Part shown: positions 26,418-35,072 of the stretch, piece after piece
How the letters are laid out: the number at the start of each line of letters is the position of its first letter
How positions within the stretch are numbered: the stretch's first letter is position 1
NCBI GenBank assembly: GCA_965235095.1
Contig: OZ249405.1
Length of the DNA: 64,000 nucleotides
Reading direction: 5' to 3' (one strand)
DNA from: Fontibacterium abundans
Lineage (GTDB): Bacteria > Pseudomonadota > Alphaproteobacteria > Pelagibacterales > Pelagibacteraceae
Notes under the pieces: generated by a model
Databases searched by the model: none
What the model was told of the DNA's origin: nothing
What the model saw: only the letters and a program-made list of their open reading frames with translations
Position numbers and translations under genes: made by a program

Positions 26418-27659
26418 ATGAATCAGAATCTTATCAAAACCTTTCAACAACGAGGATATTTTAATCAGTGCACTGATTTAGATAATCTAAATAAACTCTT
26501 AGATAATAAAAAAATTAAATTGTATATCGGTTTTGATTGTACCTCACCAAGTCTACATGTTGGCAGCTTAGTACAAATCATGTGTCTTAGACTGTTTCAA
26601 CAATTTGGTCACACACCAATCGTTTTATTAGGAGGAGGTACTACTATGGTCGGTGATCCTTCTGGAAAAGAAGAGAGTAGAAAAATTCTAACAAGTGCAG
26701 AAATTAAGAAAAATACTTCTGGTATTAAAAAAGTTTTTAATAAATTTTTAAGCGGTAAAGGTAGTAATAAATTTGTTTTTTTAAATAATGAAAAATGGCT
26801 CACTAAAATTAATTATATAAATTTTTTAAGAGATTACGGAAAACATTTTACTATTAATAAAATGTTAACCTTTGATAGCGTTAAACTTAGACTAGATAGA
26901 GAGCAATCTTTAAGTTTTTTAGAATTTAATTACATGATCTTACAAGCTTATGACTTTCTTGAGCTTAATAATAAAAATGATTGCATCCTTCAAATAGGTG
27001 GATCTGATCAATGGGGAAATATTATTAACGGAATTGAATTAATAAGAAGAGTGAATGCAAAAGAATCTTATGGTTTAACTACACCGCTTATTACAACAAG
27101 CTCTGGCGCTAAAATGGGTAAAACTGAAAAAGGCGCTGTGTGGTTAGATGAAAAACAAACTTCTCCTTATGAATACTGGCAGTTTTGGAGAAATGTAAAT
27201 GATGCTGATGTATTTAAATATTTAAGATTATTCACTGAGCTTCCCTTAGATGAGATTTCTAATTTTGAAAATAATAAATCCAGAAATATTAATGATTTTA
27301 AAGTTATCCTTGCAAATGAAGCAACGAAAATTCTTCATGGTGAAAAAGCATCTTCAAATGCTGAAGCTACTTCTAAAAAGACTTTTGAAGATAAATCCTT
27401 TGGCGATGATCTTCCAAAAATTGAAGTTAAAAAATCAGATTTAAGTAATGGTATTTCTTTTAATGATTTAATTATTAAAATTAACTTTGCAAAATCGAAT
27501 GGTGAATACAGAAGGAATATTGCAAATAAAGGCTATCGAATTAATAATGAAATTGTAACTGATGAAAAAAAAACAGTTACTAAAGAAGATTTTAATGGTG
27601 AAAAAGTTATTAAAGTTTCATTTGGAAAAAAGCAGCACGTATTAATTGAAGCTATTTAG
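26418..27659 (+). CDS. tyrS: Tyrosyl-tRNA synthetase
   Basis: 413 aa class I synthetase. The HIGH-type motif is SPSLHVGSL near 45, and the KMSKS-type motif is GAKMGKTEKG near 233. FNYMILQAYDF near 169 and LQIGGSDQWGNI near 193 form the tyrosine pocket. The C-terminal S4-like RNA-binding domain (about 340-413) includes GEYRRNIANKGYRINNEIV. Its last 8 bp overlap the convergent AsmA-like gene. Confidence 0.97.
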   Translation: MNQNLIKTFQQRGYFNQCTDLDNLNKLLDNKKIKLYIGFDCTSPSLHVGSLVQIMCLRLFQQFGHTPIVLLGGGTTMVGDPSGKEESRKILTSAEIKKNTSGIKKVFNKFLSGKGSNKFVFLNNEKWLTKINYINFLRDYGKHFTINKMLTFDSVKLRLDREQSLSFLEFNYMILQAYDFLELNNKNDCILQIGGSDQWGNIINGIELIRRVNAKESYGLTTPLITTSSGAKMGKTEKGAVWLDEKQTSPYEYWQFWRNVNDADVFKYLRLFTELPLDEISNFENNKSRNINDFKVILANEATKILHGEKASSNAEATSKKTFEDKSFGDDLPKIEVKKSDLSNGISFNDLIIKINFAKSNGEYRRNIANKGYRINNEIVTDEKKTVTKEDFNGEKVIKVSFGKKQHVLIEAI

Positions 27660-29952
27660 AAGATCTAAATATATCTACAAATCTCTGAACAAATCTTGGT
27701 GTAATTGTCCGAACTGGATTTATTGTAGTTTCAAAGTTGTTATCTTTGCCTTTAATTTTAAAACTTACACCAAAAACTCCATCACCACTTTTACCAGTTA
27801 AAATCTGCCCTAGTATTGGAATATTTGATAAAAGACGATTAACTTCATAGGCAGGAATTATATTTCCATCCAAGCTTACAAAGTGATATTCGTTGTTAAT
27901 TCTGCCCTCAACAATAAATCCAAGAGACGGTCCTGTTCCATAAAAATCTTTAAAGGTAAAAAATTTTTCATCATTTTCATAAACGATAACAGTATTGTCA
28001 AAACGAATTCCTTCTCCTTTTAATGTGTCTAAAATTCCTGTAACAGAAGCAAGTGACAATATTTGTGCAAGTACAGGTATTTCTTTAATTCTAAAATCAG
28101 TAATAATAATTTTTCCTTTAGATGAAGTTGCGCTTAAATCTTCAGATGTAAATTCTAATTTTCCTTTTTCAAATCCTTTTATAAAACTAAAGCCTGCAAT
28201 AAACGGTCTTGCTCTATCTGAGAGCATATATGTTGCAATATTGCCGTTTTTATTTTTGCTAATTTTAATGGTAATTTTTTCTTTATTAGAAAAAATTCCA
28301 TTTGCATCTAGCTTTGCAAATTTTCCTTTTAAGATAGTGCCGGTTAAATTAAAATCTCTAATATCGTCATTTGTTCCGGTGTCTACGGTATCTAAATTAG
28401 CGCTAATAGTTCCGTTAAATTTTTTTGAAACTAACGTTGATGGTGTAGAGCTTGTTAGGCTATCTATAATATATTTCGCATCTAATCTTTTTCCTGTAAT
28501 TTCTATGTGATTAATATTGCTTTTTTTTGATGAGGTTATTTTAAAATTACTTTTATCAGTATTGACCGTAATACTATTAAGAGAAGTTATAGAAAAATAC
28601 TCATCAAAGTTTATATCAAATAATTCAATATTATTTTTACCAGCATTAATTGTAACTTTTTCTAAAACTGAGGTATTTTTTTTAATCTCACCTTTCAAAA
28701 GTATCTGACCGTCGTCATTTAATAATTTATTAAAATTAATTGGGGTAAAATTAATTAAGCTTTTTTTAATATCTATTCGAGTATCAAAATAATATTGATC
28801 TTTATTAGTATTTAACTGGATATATAACTTTGAAGAGCCTTTAATATATTCTGGTTTAAATACTTTTTGCCAATTAACAAAATTTACATCTGAAATTATA
28901 TTAATCTTGGAAGTTTTTTTATTAAGGTCAGAATTTATTTTTAAATCTAATGAATCATTTTGATTAAAAATTATTCCATTAACAGAAACATTTGTCTTAT
29001 CAAATTCTGCTTTAAATTTTCCATTTTTAAACTTTCTATTTTTGTCATCTAAGACATTGGGATAGGCGCTTTGTAGCAAATCTAATTCCAGATTTACAAT
29101 ATCAGCCTTACCTTTGACTGACGTATTAAGAAGATTTCCTTTTTTATCAAACTCAATATCGATTTTATTATTAGCTGTAGTTGAGAATGATAATTTTTCT
29201 ATATTTTTAGTGATATCCTCTAAGGCTGCTATCTTTAAATTTTTAAATTCTTTTAATGAATTAAATTTTCCATTTAAATTTAGATCAAGAGAGGCTTTAT
29301 AAGAATCTGACGTTTCATTTATAGAAATTTTAGACTTATCAAAATTTAAACCTACTGCAGATCCTGATGAAATATTAATATTTAACTCTTTATTTTTAAA
29401 TTCGATATCTGCATTAATATTTTGAAACTCAGGTAATTCATTTGAGATAACAAAAGAGGTGTCTTTAATACTGCCTAAAAACTCAATTTTTACAGTATCT
29501 TCGTTGTATATTTTTAAATCGCCTTTGATAAATCCTTTCTTAACTTTATTATCAAAGTAACTTTTCTGGTTATCTTCTAAAAAAACATCGCGAATTAAAT
29601 TAATACTTCTTTCAAATGAATTTTCTGAAAACTTTACTTCTATAAATTTTGGATTGTAATTACCTTTAATTGCTGAAAAAATATCAACGCCAAAATTAGT
29701 TTGGTAAATATTTGTAAGATCGCCTTTATGGTAAATTTTTGGGTCATTAAGACTAAACTTAACAGCAAAATCTCTAATATCTAAACTTACTCTTGTATCT
29801 TTAAACTCTAATTTAATTTTCTTGTACTGATCATTAAATTTTTTTTGAATAAGATCGTTAAAATTAGAAGTTTGAAATCCAAAAGATAAAAAAGCAATAA
29901 GCGCTATAAAGATTGCTAATATAATTAATAAAATTTTATTTCTTCTAACCAT
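27652..29952 (-). CDS. AsmA/YhdP-like inner-membrane-anchored protein
   Basis: 766 aa. It has one N-terminal membrane anchor (about 6-26, ILLIILAIFIALIAFLSFG) and a long periplasmic region of repeated beta strands. The C-terminal region matches the end domain of YhdP-type proteins: VNRLLSNIPILGQILTG, GDGVFGVSFKIKG and NPVRTITPRFVQRFVDIF. Proteins of this group form bridge-like grooves that move phospholipids between inner and outer membrane. The match covers only the C-terminal domain clearly; the rest is Asn/Lys/Ser-rich and divergent. It lies directly downstream of prfB (one-base overlap). Confidence 0.8.
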   Translation of the reverse strand: MVRRNKILLIILAIFIALIAFLSFGFQTSNFNDLIQKKFNDQYKKIKLEFKDTRVSLDIRDFAVKFSLNDPKIYHKGDLTNIYQTNFGVDIFSAIKGNYNPKFIEVKFSENSFERSINLIRDVFLEDNQKSYFDNKVKKGFIKGDLKIYNEDTVKIEFLGSIKDTSFVISNELPEFQNINADIEFKNKELNINISSGSAVGLNFDKSKISINETSDSYKASLDLNLNGKFNSLKEFKNLKIAALEDITKNIEKLSFSTTANNKIDIEFDKKGNLLNTSVKGKADIVNLELDLLQSAYPNVLDDKNRKFKNGKFKAEFDKTNVSVNGIIFNQNDSLDLKINSDLNKKTSKINIISDVNFVNWQKVFKPEYIKGSSKLYIQLNTNKDQYYFDTRIDIKKSLINFTPINFNKLLNDDGQILLKGEIKKNTSVLEKVTINAGKNNIELFDINFDEYFSITSLNSITVNTDKSNFKITSSKKSNINHIEITGKRLDAKYIIDSLTSSTPSTLVSKKFNGTISANLDTVDTGTNDDIRDFNLTGTILKGKFAKLDANGIFSNKEKITIKISKNKNGNIATYMLSDRARPFIAGFSFIKGFEKGKLEFTSEDLSATSSKGKIIITDFRIKEIPVLAQILSLASVTGILDTLKGEGIRFDNTVIVYENDEKFFTFKDFYGTGPSLGFIVEGRINNEYHFVSLDGNIIPAYEVNRLLSNIPILGQILTGKSGDGVFGVSFKIKGKDNNFETTINPVRTITPRFVQRFVDIFRSSK

Positions 29953-31047
29953 TAATGAATTCCTTGATAAACGGAAGCTTCTAAAAATACAGAAATATCT
30001 CCATCTAATACCTTTTCTGGATTTGTTACTTCAATATTAGTTCTATTATCTTTAACAAGCTGATAAGGTTGCAAAACATAATTTCTAATTTGACTTCCCC
30101 ATCCTATTTCTTTTTTAGAGCTTTCTAGATTATCTGAGACTTTTTGTTTTTTCTGCATCTCTAGTTCATAAAGCCTAGCTTTTAACATGTTCATTGCTGT
30201 TTCTTTATTTTTATGTTGCGATCTTTCATTTTGACACTGAACAACTATTCCTGTTGCAATATGAGTTATTCTAATAGCGCTATCAGTTGTATTGACGTGC
30301 TGTCCACCTGCACCACTGGATCTAAAAGTATCTATTCGAATGTCTTTTTCTAAAATTTCAATATTTACATCTTCATTTACGACAGGGTAAATCCATGCAC
30401 TTGCAAAACTTGTGTGTCTTCTTGCGCCTGAATCAAATGGAGAGATTCGAACTAGACGATGAACTCCAGATTCTCCTTTTAACCATCCGTAAATAAACTG
30501 CCCTGTTATTTTAATCGTTGATGATTTTATTCCTGCTTCTTCTCCTCTGCTTTCATGAATGAGTTCAACTTTAAAATTATTCTTTTCAGCCCATCTTGAA
30601 TACATTCTTCTTAACATTTCGGCCCAATCTTGACTTTCAGTCCCTCCAGCTCCTGCATGTATTTCAACATACGCGTCTAAAGTATCATTTTCATTGGATA
30701 GAAAACAAAGAAGTTCAATTTTTTTTAATTTTTCTAAATTACTTTCAAATGATTTATTTAAGTCTTTAGCTAAAACTTCATCATTTTCTTTAATGGCAAT
30801 ATCTAGAAGATCCTTATTATCTACATGCTCTTTAGAAATAAAATCATAGTTATTTTTTATTTCTAATAAAAAATTTCTATCTTTGATTACTTTTTCTGCA
30901 TTTTTTTGATTGCTCCAGAAATCTTGAAGCTCTGTTTGCGTTGTTAGATCTGAGATTTTTTTATCAACCTGATTTTTATCAAAGATACCCCCTTATGTTA
31001 TCTAAGGATTTTCCTATTTTTTCAGCAATATTTTTAACTTCTATCAT
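29952..31047 (-). CDS. prfB: Peptide chain release factor 2 (programmed +1 frameshift)
   Basis: RF2 terminates translation at UGA and UAA. The gene is in two frames. ATG at 31047 opens 22 codons (MIEVKNIAEKIG.., ending R-G-Y-L) up to an in-frame TGA at 30979-30981. The site reads AGGGGG-TAT-CTT-TGA, the classic RF2 frameshift signal: internal Shine-Dalgarno, slippery CTT, then the stop. Skipping the T at 30981 continues at GAT (30978-30980) for 342 codons, giving 364 aa, close to E. coli RF2 (365). The stop-recognition SPF lies at about 202-204 and the catalytic GGQ at about 247-249. A short frame beginning at 30617 is only the in-frame C-terminal part. Confidence 0.97.
30978..30993 (-). promoter_or_regulatory. 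prfB recoding site (autoregulatory +1 frameshift)
   Basis: AGGGGG, TAT, CTT, TGA on the minus strand, with an SD-like AGGGGG three bases before the CTT slip codon. When RF2 is scarce the ribosome pauses at UGA, the SD-like element pulls, and the ribosome shifts +1 to make full RF2. This is established for E. coli; the identical sequence here supports the same control. Confidence 0.95.
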
Positions 31048-31154
31048 TTTAAAAAATCAGTTTTTACGATTTATTTATTAAATAACTAAACAACTTCTAC
31101 ATCGATTTGCTTTAATTATTAAGATTTAAATAGATATTTTAACAAAGATGTTTA

Positions 31155-31160
31155 TATAAT
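31155..31160 (+). promoter_or_regulatory. -10 element upstream of rne
   Basis: A perfect TATAAT at 31155-31160 in the 177-bp divergent spacer between prfB and rne. There is no convincing -35. Transcription from here would give a leader of about 58 nt before the rne ATG at 31225, AT-rich and without obvious stems. The remaining spacer shows no gene. Confidence 0.35.
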
Positions 31161-31224
31161 AGTTAAGAAAACAAATGAATTTTATGTCATTAAAAATTAA
31201 TCAAAAATTTAGGAATTTATTATT

Positions 31225-33168
31225 ATGTCTAAGGAATTACTTATCGATGCTTCGCATCCAGAAGAAACTAGAATTGCTATCAAGTCCAATAATGGAATTG
31301 AAGAATATGAATATGAAAATATTCATCGCAAAAATCTAAAAGGAAACATCTACTTAGGTAAAGTAAGTAGAATAGAACCATCTTTGCAAGCTGCGTTTGT
31401 GGATTTCGGAAACGAAAGACATGGATTTTTAGCATTTAACGATATTCAATCAGATTATTATCAAATCCCTCAAGCTGACAAAGATCGTATTAAAAAAGAA
31501 GAAGAAGAAGCTAGAGCAAAACTTTTAGAAGAAAACGATAAAGAAATTGTCGAGCACGCTGAACAAGGTGAAGATATTAATTTACAAGATAAATATTCAT
31601 CTAATGGAGATCAAGATGAAGAGAGTATTGGAAACAAAGTTTCTAATGAAGAAAGTGATTCAAATGAAGAAAATCACGTTGAAGACAAGCCTAAAAATAA
31701 CAGAAGTTTTTACAGATTTAAAAGATATCGTATTCAAGAAGTAATTAAGCCTGGACAAATAGTTTTAATTCAAATCGTAAAAGAAGAGCGTGGAAAAAAA
31801 GGTGCAGCTTTAACAACTTTTATATCACTTGCTGGCAAATACATTGTGTTAATGCCAAACACAGCAAAAGGTGGTGGGATTTCTAGAAAAATTTATAGCT
31901 CTAGTGATAGAAAAAAAATGAAAGAAATTATTAATGACATAGAACTTCCAAAAACAATGGGATTAATCATTAGAACCGCTGGTGCAAACAAAACTAAAAA
32001 TGAGATTAAAGATGATTTAACAAACTTATTAGGCACTTGGGAAGAGATAAGAAAGAACACTTTAAAATCTATTGCTCCAAGTGCAATTCATGAAGAAGAA
32101 GATTTGATTGCCAGAGCAATTAGAGATTTTTACAGCAAAGACATTGATAGTATTATTGTTGATGGTGATAAAGCATTCGAGGCTGCAAAAAAATATGCAA
32201 AAAAAATCTCAAGTGCTCATGTAAAAAACGTTGTAAAATATAAAGGTAAGATTCCTATATTTCATCATTACAATATTGAAAAATATTTAAATTCAATTTT
32301 TGAACCTAGAATAGAATTAAAATCCGGTGGTTATATAATTATAAGTCCAACTGAGGCTTTGGTTTCGATCGATATTAACTCTGGTAGATCCACTAGGGAA
32401 AGAAATGTTGAAAAAACAGCTTTAACAAACAATCTAGAAGCGGCGGAAGAGATCGCAAGACAAGTTAAGTTAAGAGATTTAGCTGGTCTTATTGTTATCG
32501 ATTTTATCGATATGGAAAATTATTCCAATAAAAGGTTGGTTGAAAGAAAATTAAGAGAGTCATTAAAAAATGATAAAGCAAGAATTCAATTTGGAAGAAT
32601 AAGTAATTTTGGTCTTCTTGAAATGACAAGACAAAGATTAAGAGAAAGCTCTATTAAATGGGAAATTCAGTTATCCGTTGATTCATTTGCGCTTAAAATT
32701 CTTAAATTATTAGAAGAACGAGCATTCAGTGATGAAAAAATTAAAATTATAGATGTGTGTTTATCTAAAAAAATAATTGATATTTTAAATAATACTTATT
32801 CAACTGAACTTAAATTTTTTAAAGACAAATATAAATTTAAAATTAATTTAGTTCAAAATGCTGAATTTTTAAGCCAAGAATTTTTGTTTAGTTTTTATGA
32901 TGCTAAAAAGAAAATAATTAGTGAGTTTAATGGCACAGAAGTTAAAGAAGATATTTCGCCTAAAGAAAAAACTGAACTAAAAGAAAAAACTGAAAACTCC
33001 ACTAAACAGGATGTTAAAGAGAGTTTAGAAAAAAAAGAGGATAGCATCGATAAAAAAAAACATGATGGCTATAAGGGTAAAAGAAAAAAATTCTTTAATA
33101 AAAATAGATTTAAAGACAATAAAAGACCTAAAAAGAAGGAAGCTTCACCAGGTAAAGAAATAAGTTAA
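31225..33168 (+). CDS. rne: Ribonuclease E/G family endoribonuclease
   Basis: 647 aa single-strand RNA endonuclease for mRNA decay and rRNA/tRNA maturation. The S1 domain starts at about residue 35 (GNIYLGKVSRIEPSLQAAFVDFG) and is split by an acidic insert (about 90-165, rich in Glu/Asp/Asn). The second half of S1 resumes at VIKPGQIVLIQIVKEERG. The catalytic aspartates are D383 in VSIDINSG and D426 in VIDFIDM. After RQRLRES (about residue 474) the zinc-link CPxC expected in RNase E/G is absent. The C-terminus is a 70-residue Lys/Glu-rich tail, much shorter than the E. coli degradosome scaffold. It abuts the convergent thiG. Confidence 0.93.
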   Translation: MSKELLIDASHPEETRIAIKSNNGIEEYEYENIHRKNLKGNIYLGKVSRIEPSLQAAFVDFGNERHGFLAFNDIQSDYYQIPQADKDRIKKEEEEARAKLLEENDKEIVEHAEQGEDINLQDKYSSNGDQDEESIGNKVSNEESDSNEENHVEDKPKNNRSFYRFKRYRIQEVIKPGQIVLIQIVKEERGKKGAALTTFISLAGKYIVLMPNTAKGGGISRKIYSSSDRKKMKEIINDIELPKTMGLIIRTAGANKTKNEIKDDLTNLLGTWEEIRKNTLKSIAPSAIHEEEDLIARAIRDFYSKDIDSIIVDGDKAFEAAKKYAKKISSAHVKNVVKYKGKIPIFHHYNIEKYLNSIFEPRIELKSGGYIIISPTEALVSIDINSGRSTRERNVEKTALTNNLEAAEEIARQVKLRDLAGLIVIDFIDMENYSNKRLVERKLRESLKNDKARIQFGRISNFGLLEMTRQRLRESSIKWEIQLSVDSFALKILKLLEERAFSDEKIKIIDVCLSKKIIDILNNTYSTELKFFKDKYKFKINLVQNAEFLSQEFLFSFYDAKKKIISEFNGTEVKEDISPKEKTELKEKTENSTKQDVKESLEKKEDSIDKKKHDGYKGKRKKFFNKNRFKDNKRPKKKEASPGKEIS

Positions 33169-33939
33169 TTACTCAATAAGTCCTTCAAATGGACTTGATG
33201 GATTTGCGGTTACTTTCTTTTTAATCCTTCCTGCAATAAAGGATTTTCTTCCAGCTATCACCGCATCCTTCATGGCTTCAGCCATTAAGATTGGATTTTT
33301 AGCCTCCGCTACTGCAGTGTTAACTAAAACTCCATCGCAGCCTAATTCCATTGCTATAGCTGCATCTGATGCACACCCTATGCCAGCATCAACAATAACT
33401 GGCACTTTAGACTGGGTCTTAATAATTGAGATATTAAATCTATTTTGAATTCCTCTTCCAGATCCTATTAATGATCCTAAAGGCATAATAGCTGCAGCGC
33501 CCATATCTTCCAATTGTTTACAAAGTATAGGGTCGTCTGAAGAGTAAACCATAACTTCAAAATTTTCTTTTTTTAAAACCTTTAAAGCCTCTATAGTTTC
33601 AATCATATTTGGATATAAAGTTTCTTTATCACCAAGCACTTCTAACTTTATAAGATTCCAACCTCCGGCATCTCTAGCTAATCTTAAAGTTCGCAAGGCT
33701 TCTTCAGCTGTATAACAGCCAGCAGTATTTGGAAGATAAGTAATCTTTTTGGGATCTAAAAAATCAACCAACATTGGTTCTTTTGGGTTTGTAACATTCA
33801 CTCTTCTTACTGCAACAGTTACAATTTCCACTTCAGCGGCTTTAATCGCTTTTGCAGTTTCTTCAAAACTTTTATATTTTCCTGTGCCAAGAATAAGACG
33901 TGACTTATATTTTTTTCCAGAAATAATTAGATCTTCCAA
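33169..33939 (-). CDS. thiG: Thiazole synthase
   Basis: 256 aa TIM barrel that makes the thiamine thiazole ring from DXP, dehydroglycine and ThiS-thiocarboxylate. Motifs: LILGTGKYKSFEETAKAI near 16, LPNTAGCYTAEEALR near 69, NLIKLEVLGD near 95 with the Schiff-base lysine, and GCDGVLVNTAVAEAKNP near 205. The start is TTG, directly after the thiS stop (TAATTG). Its Shine-Dalgarno AGGAGG lies inside the last codons of thiS. Only thiS and thiG are here; other thiamine genes are not in the window. Confidence 0.95.
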   Translation of the reverse strand: MEDLIISGKKYKSRLILGTGKYKSFEETAKAIKAAEVEIVTVAVRRVNVTNPKEPMLVDFLDPKKITYLPNTAGCYTAEEALRTLRLARDAGGWNLIKLEVLGDKETLYPNMIETIEALKVLKKENFEVMVYSSDDPILCKQLEDMGAAAIMPLGSLIGSGRGIQNRFNISIIKTQSKVPVIVDAGIGCASDAAIAMELGCDGVLVNTAVAEAKNPILMAEAMKDAVIAGRKSFIAGRIKKKVTANPSSPFEGLIE

Positions 33940-34143
33940 TTAACCACCTCCTATAAAATGAACAATTTCAACTCGATCTTTAGCTGATAAAATTTTTTTA
34001 GCATAATTATCTCTTGGCAACACTTCTTCATTAATTTCTATAGCTACTTTTTTTTCTGAAAGCGACAATGCCTCTAATAAAGAAATTATATTAGTTTTTT
34101 CTTTTATATTATGAGGTTTTCCATTCAAAATGATTTGTATCAT
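33940..34143 (-). CDS. thiS: Sulfur carrier protein ThiS
   Basis: 67 aa ubiquitin-like protein that carries sulfur as a C-terminal thiocarboxylate for thiazole formation. It has the short beta-grasp pattern (MIQIILNGKPHNI.., VAIEINEEVLPR) and the required C-terminal Gly-Gly in VHFIGGG. It is followed immediately by its partner thiG. The codons of the last glycines (GGA GGT GGT) supply the thiG ribosome-binding site. Confidence 0.93.
   Translation of the reverse strand: MIQIILNGKPHNIKEKTNIISLLEALSLSEKKVAIEINEEVLPRDNYAKKILSAKDRVEIVHFIGGG
33945..33953 (-). promoter_or_regulatory. Shine-Dalgarno of thiG embedded in thiS Gly-Gly codons
   Basis: On the minus strand the end of thiS reads ATA GGA GGT GGT TAA TTG. 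AGGAGG is a perfect anti-16S match and ends 7 bases before the TTG start of thiG. A strong ribosome site is unusual in this AT-rich window and may compensate for the weak TTG start. Confidence 0.75.
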
Positions 34144-34188
34144 GTTGGATTTAAGCTATTTTTAAATTATAACATATCATTTTCTTTT

Positions 34189-34629
34189 ATGAATATAGTA
34201 ATTATTAACGGTCCAAATCTTAATCTTTTAGGCGAAAGAGAACCAAAGATTTATGGCAAAGAAACTCTTAAATCGATTGAAAAAAATTGTAAAGAGCATG
34301 CTAAAAAAAATAAAATTAAAATAGATTTTTTTCAATCTAATATTGAAGGTGAGATCGTAACTAAAATTCAAAAATCTAGAGATAAATTTGATGGCCTAAT
34401 AATTAATGCCGCAGCTTTTACTCATACATCTATTGCAATATTAGACGCTTTAAATCTTGTTAAAATACCTAAAATAGAAATTCATATTTCTAATATCTTT
34501 CACAGAGAGGAATTTCGTCATAAATCATTGATTAGCGGAGCTGTTAATGGTCTAATTTGTGGTTTAGGATCTTATGGGTATATTTTAGCAATAGACGCTA
34601 TTAAAAAAATAATTAAAGATAATAAATAA
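34189..34629 (+). CDS. aroQ: 3-dehydroquinate dehydratase, type II
   Basis: 146 aa enzyme of the shikimate pathway (3-dehydroquinate to 3-dehydroshikimate). The ATG at 34189 gives the canonical start MNIVIINGPNLNLLGEREP; an upstream in-frame ATG at 34111 would add 26 unconserved residues and overlap the thiS start, so I reject it. The catalytic Tyr is in PKIYGKETL, NAAAFTHTSIAI near 84 and EIHISNIFHREEFRHKS near 104 are conserved. The stop overlaps the accB start by one base. Confidence 0.95.
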   Translation: MNIVIINGPNLNLLGEREPKIYGKETLKSIEKNCKEHAKKNKIKIDFFQSNIEGEIVTKIQKSRDKFDGLIINAAAFTHTSIAILDALNLVKIPKIEIHISNIFHREEFRHKSLISGAVNGLICGLGSYGYILAIDAIKKIIKDNK

Positions 34630-35072
34630 TGAAAATAGATAAAAAAATTATTAAAGAACTTTCTGATTATTTAGATGAATTCAATCTAACTGAGATTGAA
34701 TATTCTGAAAATAACGTAAAGTATAAAGTTAGCAAATCTAGCAAAGGTGTTGTTCATGAACAGATAGTATCTACTAGTAATCAACCAAGATCATCTTCTT
34801 CTGTTTCTTCGCCTGTTGCTGCTGACAATATTAATAAAGCTAATATTATAAAATCACCTATGGTTGGAACTGCTTATTTAGCTCCAGAACCTGGCGCAAA
34901 ACCATTTGTAACAGTTGGTGCTAATATTAAAAAAGGGCAAACAATTATTATTATCGAGGCAATGAAAACTATGAACCATGTTCCATCTACTAAAGATGGA
35001 ATGGTTAAGAAAATATTAGTTACCGATGGTGAAGCGGTAGAATTTGATCAGGACTTAATCCTAGTCGAGTAA
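34629..35072 (+). CDS. accB: Biotin carboxyl carrier protein of acetyl-CoA carboxylase
   Basis: 147 aa. The C-terminal biotinyl domain (about 72-147) carries the biotin lysine K113 in EAMKTMNHV (the usual EAMKMMN with Thr for Met). A Ser/Pro/Val-rich flexible linker spans about 47-66. Carries CO2 from AccC to the carboxyltransferase in the first step of fatty-acid synthesis. It is in the standard aroQ-accB-accC string, with no gap to accC. Confidence 0.96.
   Translation: MKIDKKIIKELSDYLDEFNLTEIEYSENNVKYKVSKSSKGVVHEQIVSTSNQPRSSSSVSSPVAADNINKANIIKSPMVGTAYLAPEPGAKPFVTVGANIKKGQTIIIIEAMKTMNHVPSTKDGMVKKILVTDGEAVEFDQDLILVE

Noticed and set aside
29952..30617. A short 221-residue release factor as the whole gene
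   Set aside because: The conserved N-terminal part continues upstream through the +1 frameshift; the full product is 364 residues.
30978..30993. Sequencing error explaining the split prfB frame
   Set aside because: The bases match the known recoding site exactly, which an error would not produce.
34111..34188. N-terminal extension of aroQ from ATG 34111
   Set aside because: The extra 26 residues are not like the family, and it would overlap the thiS start.
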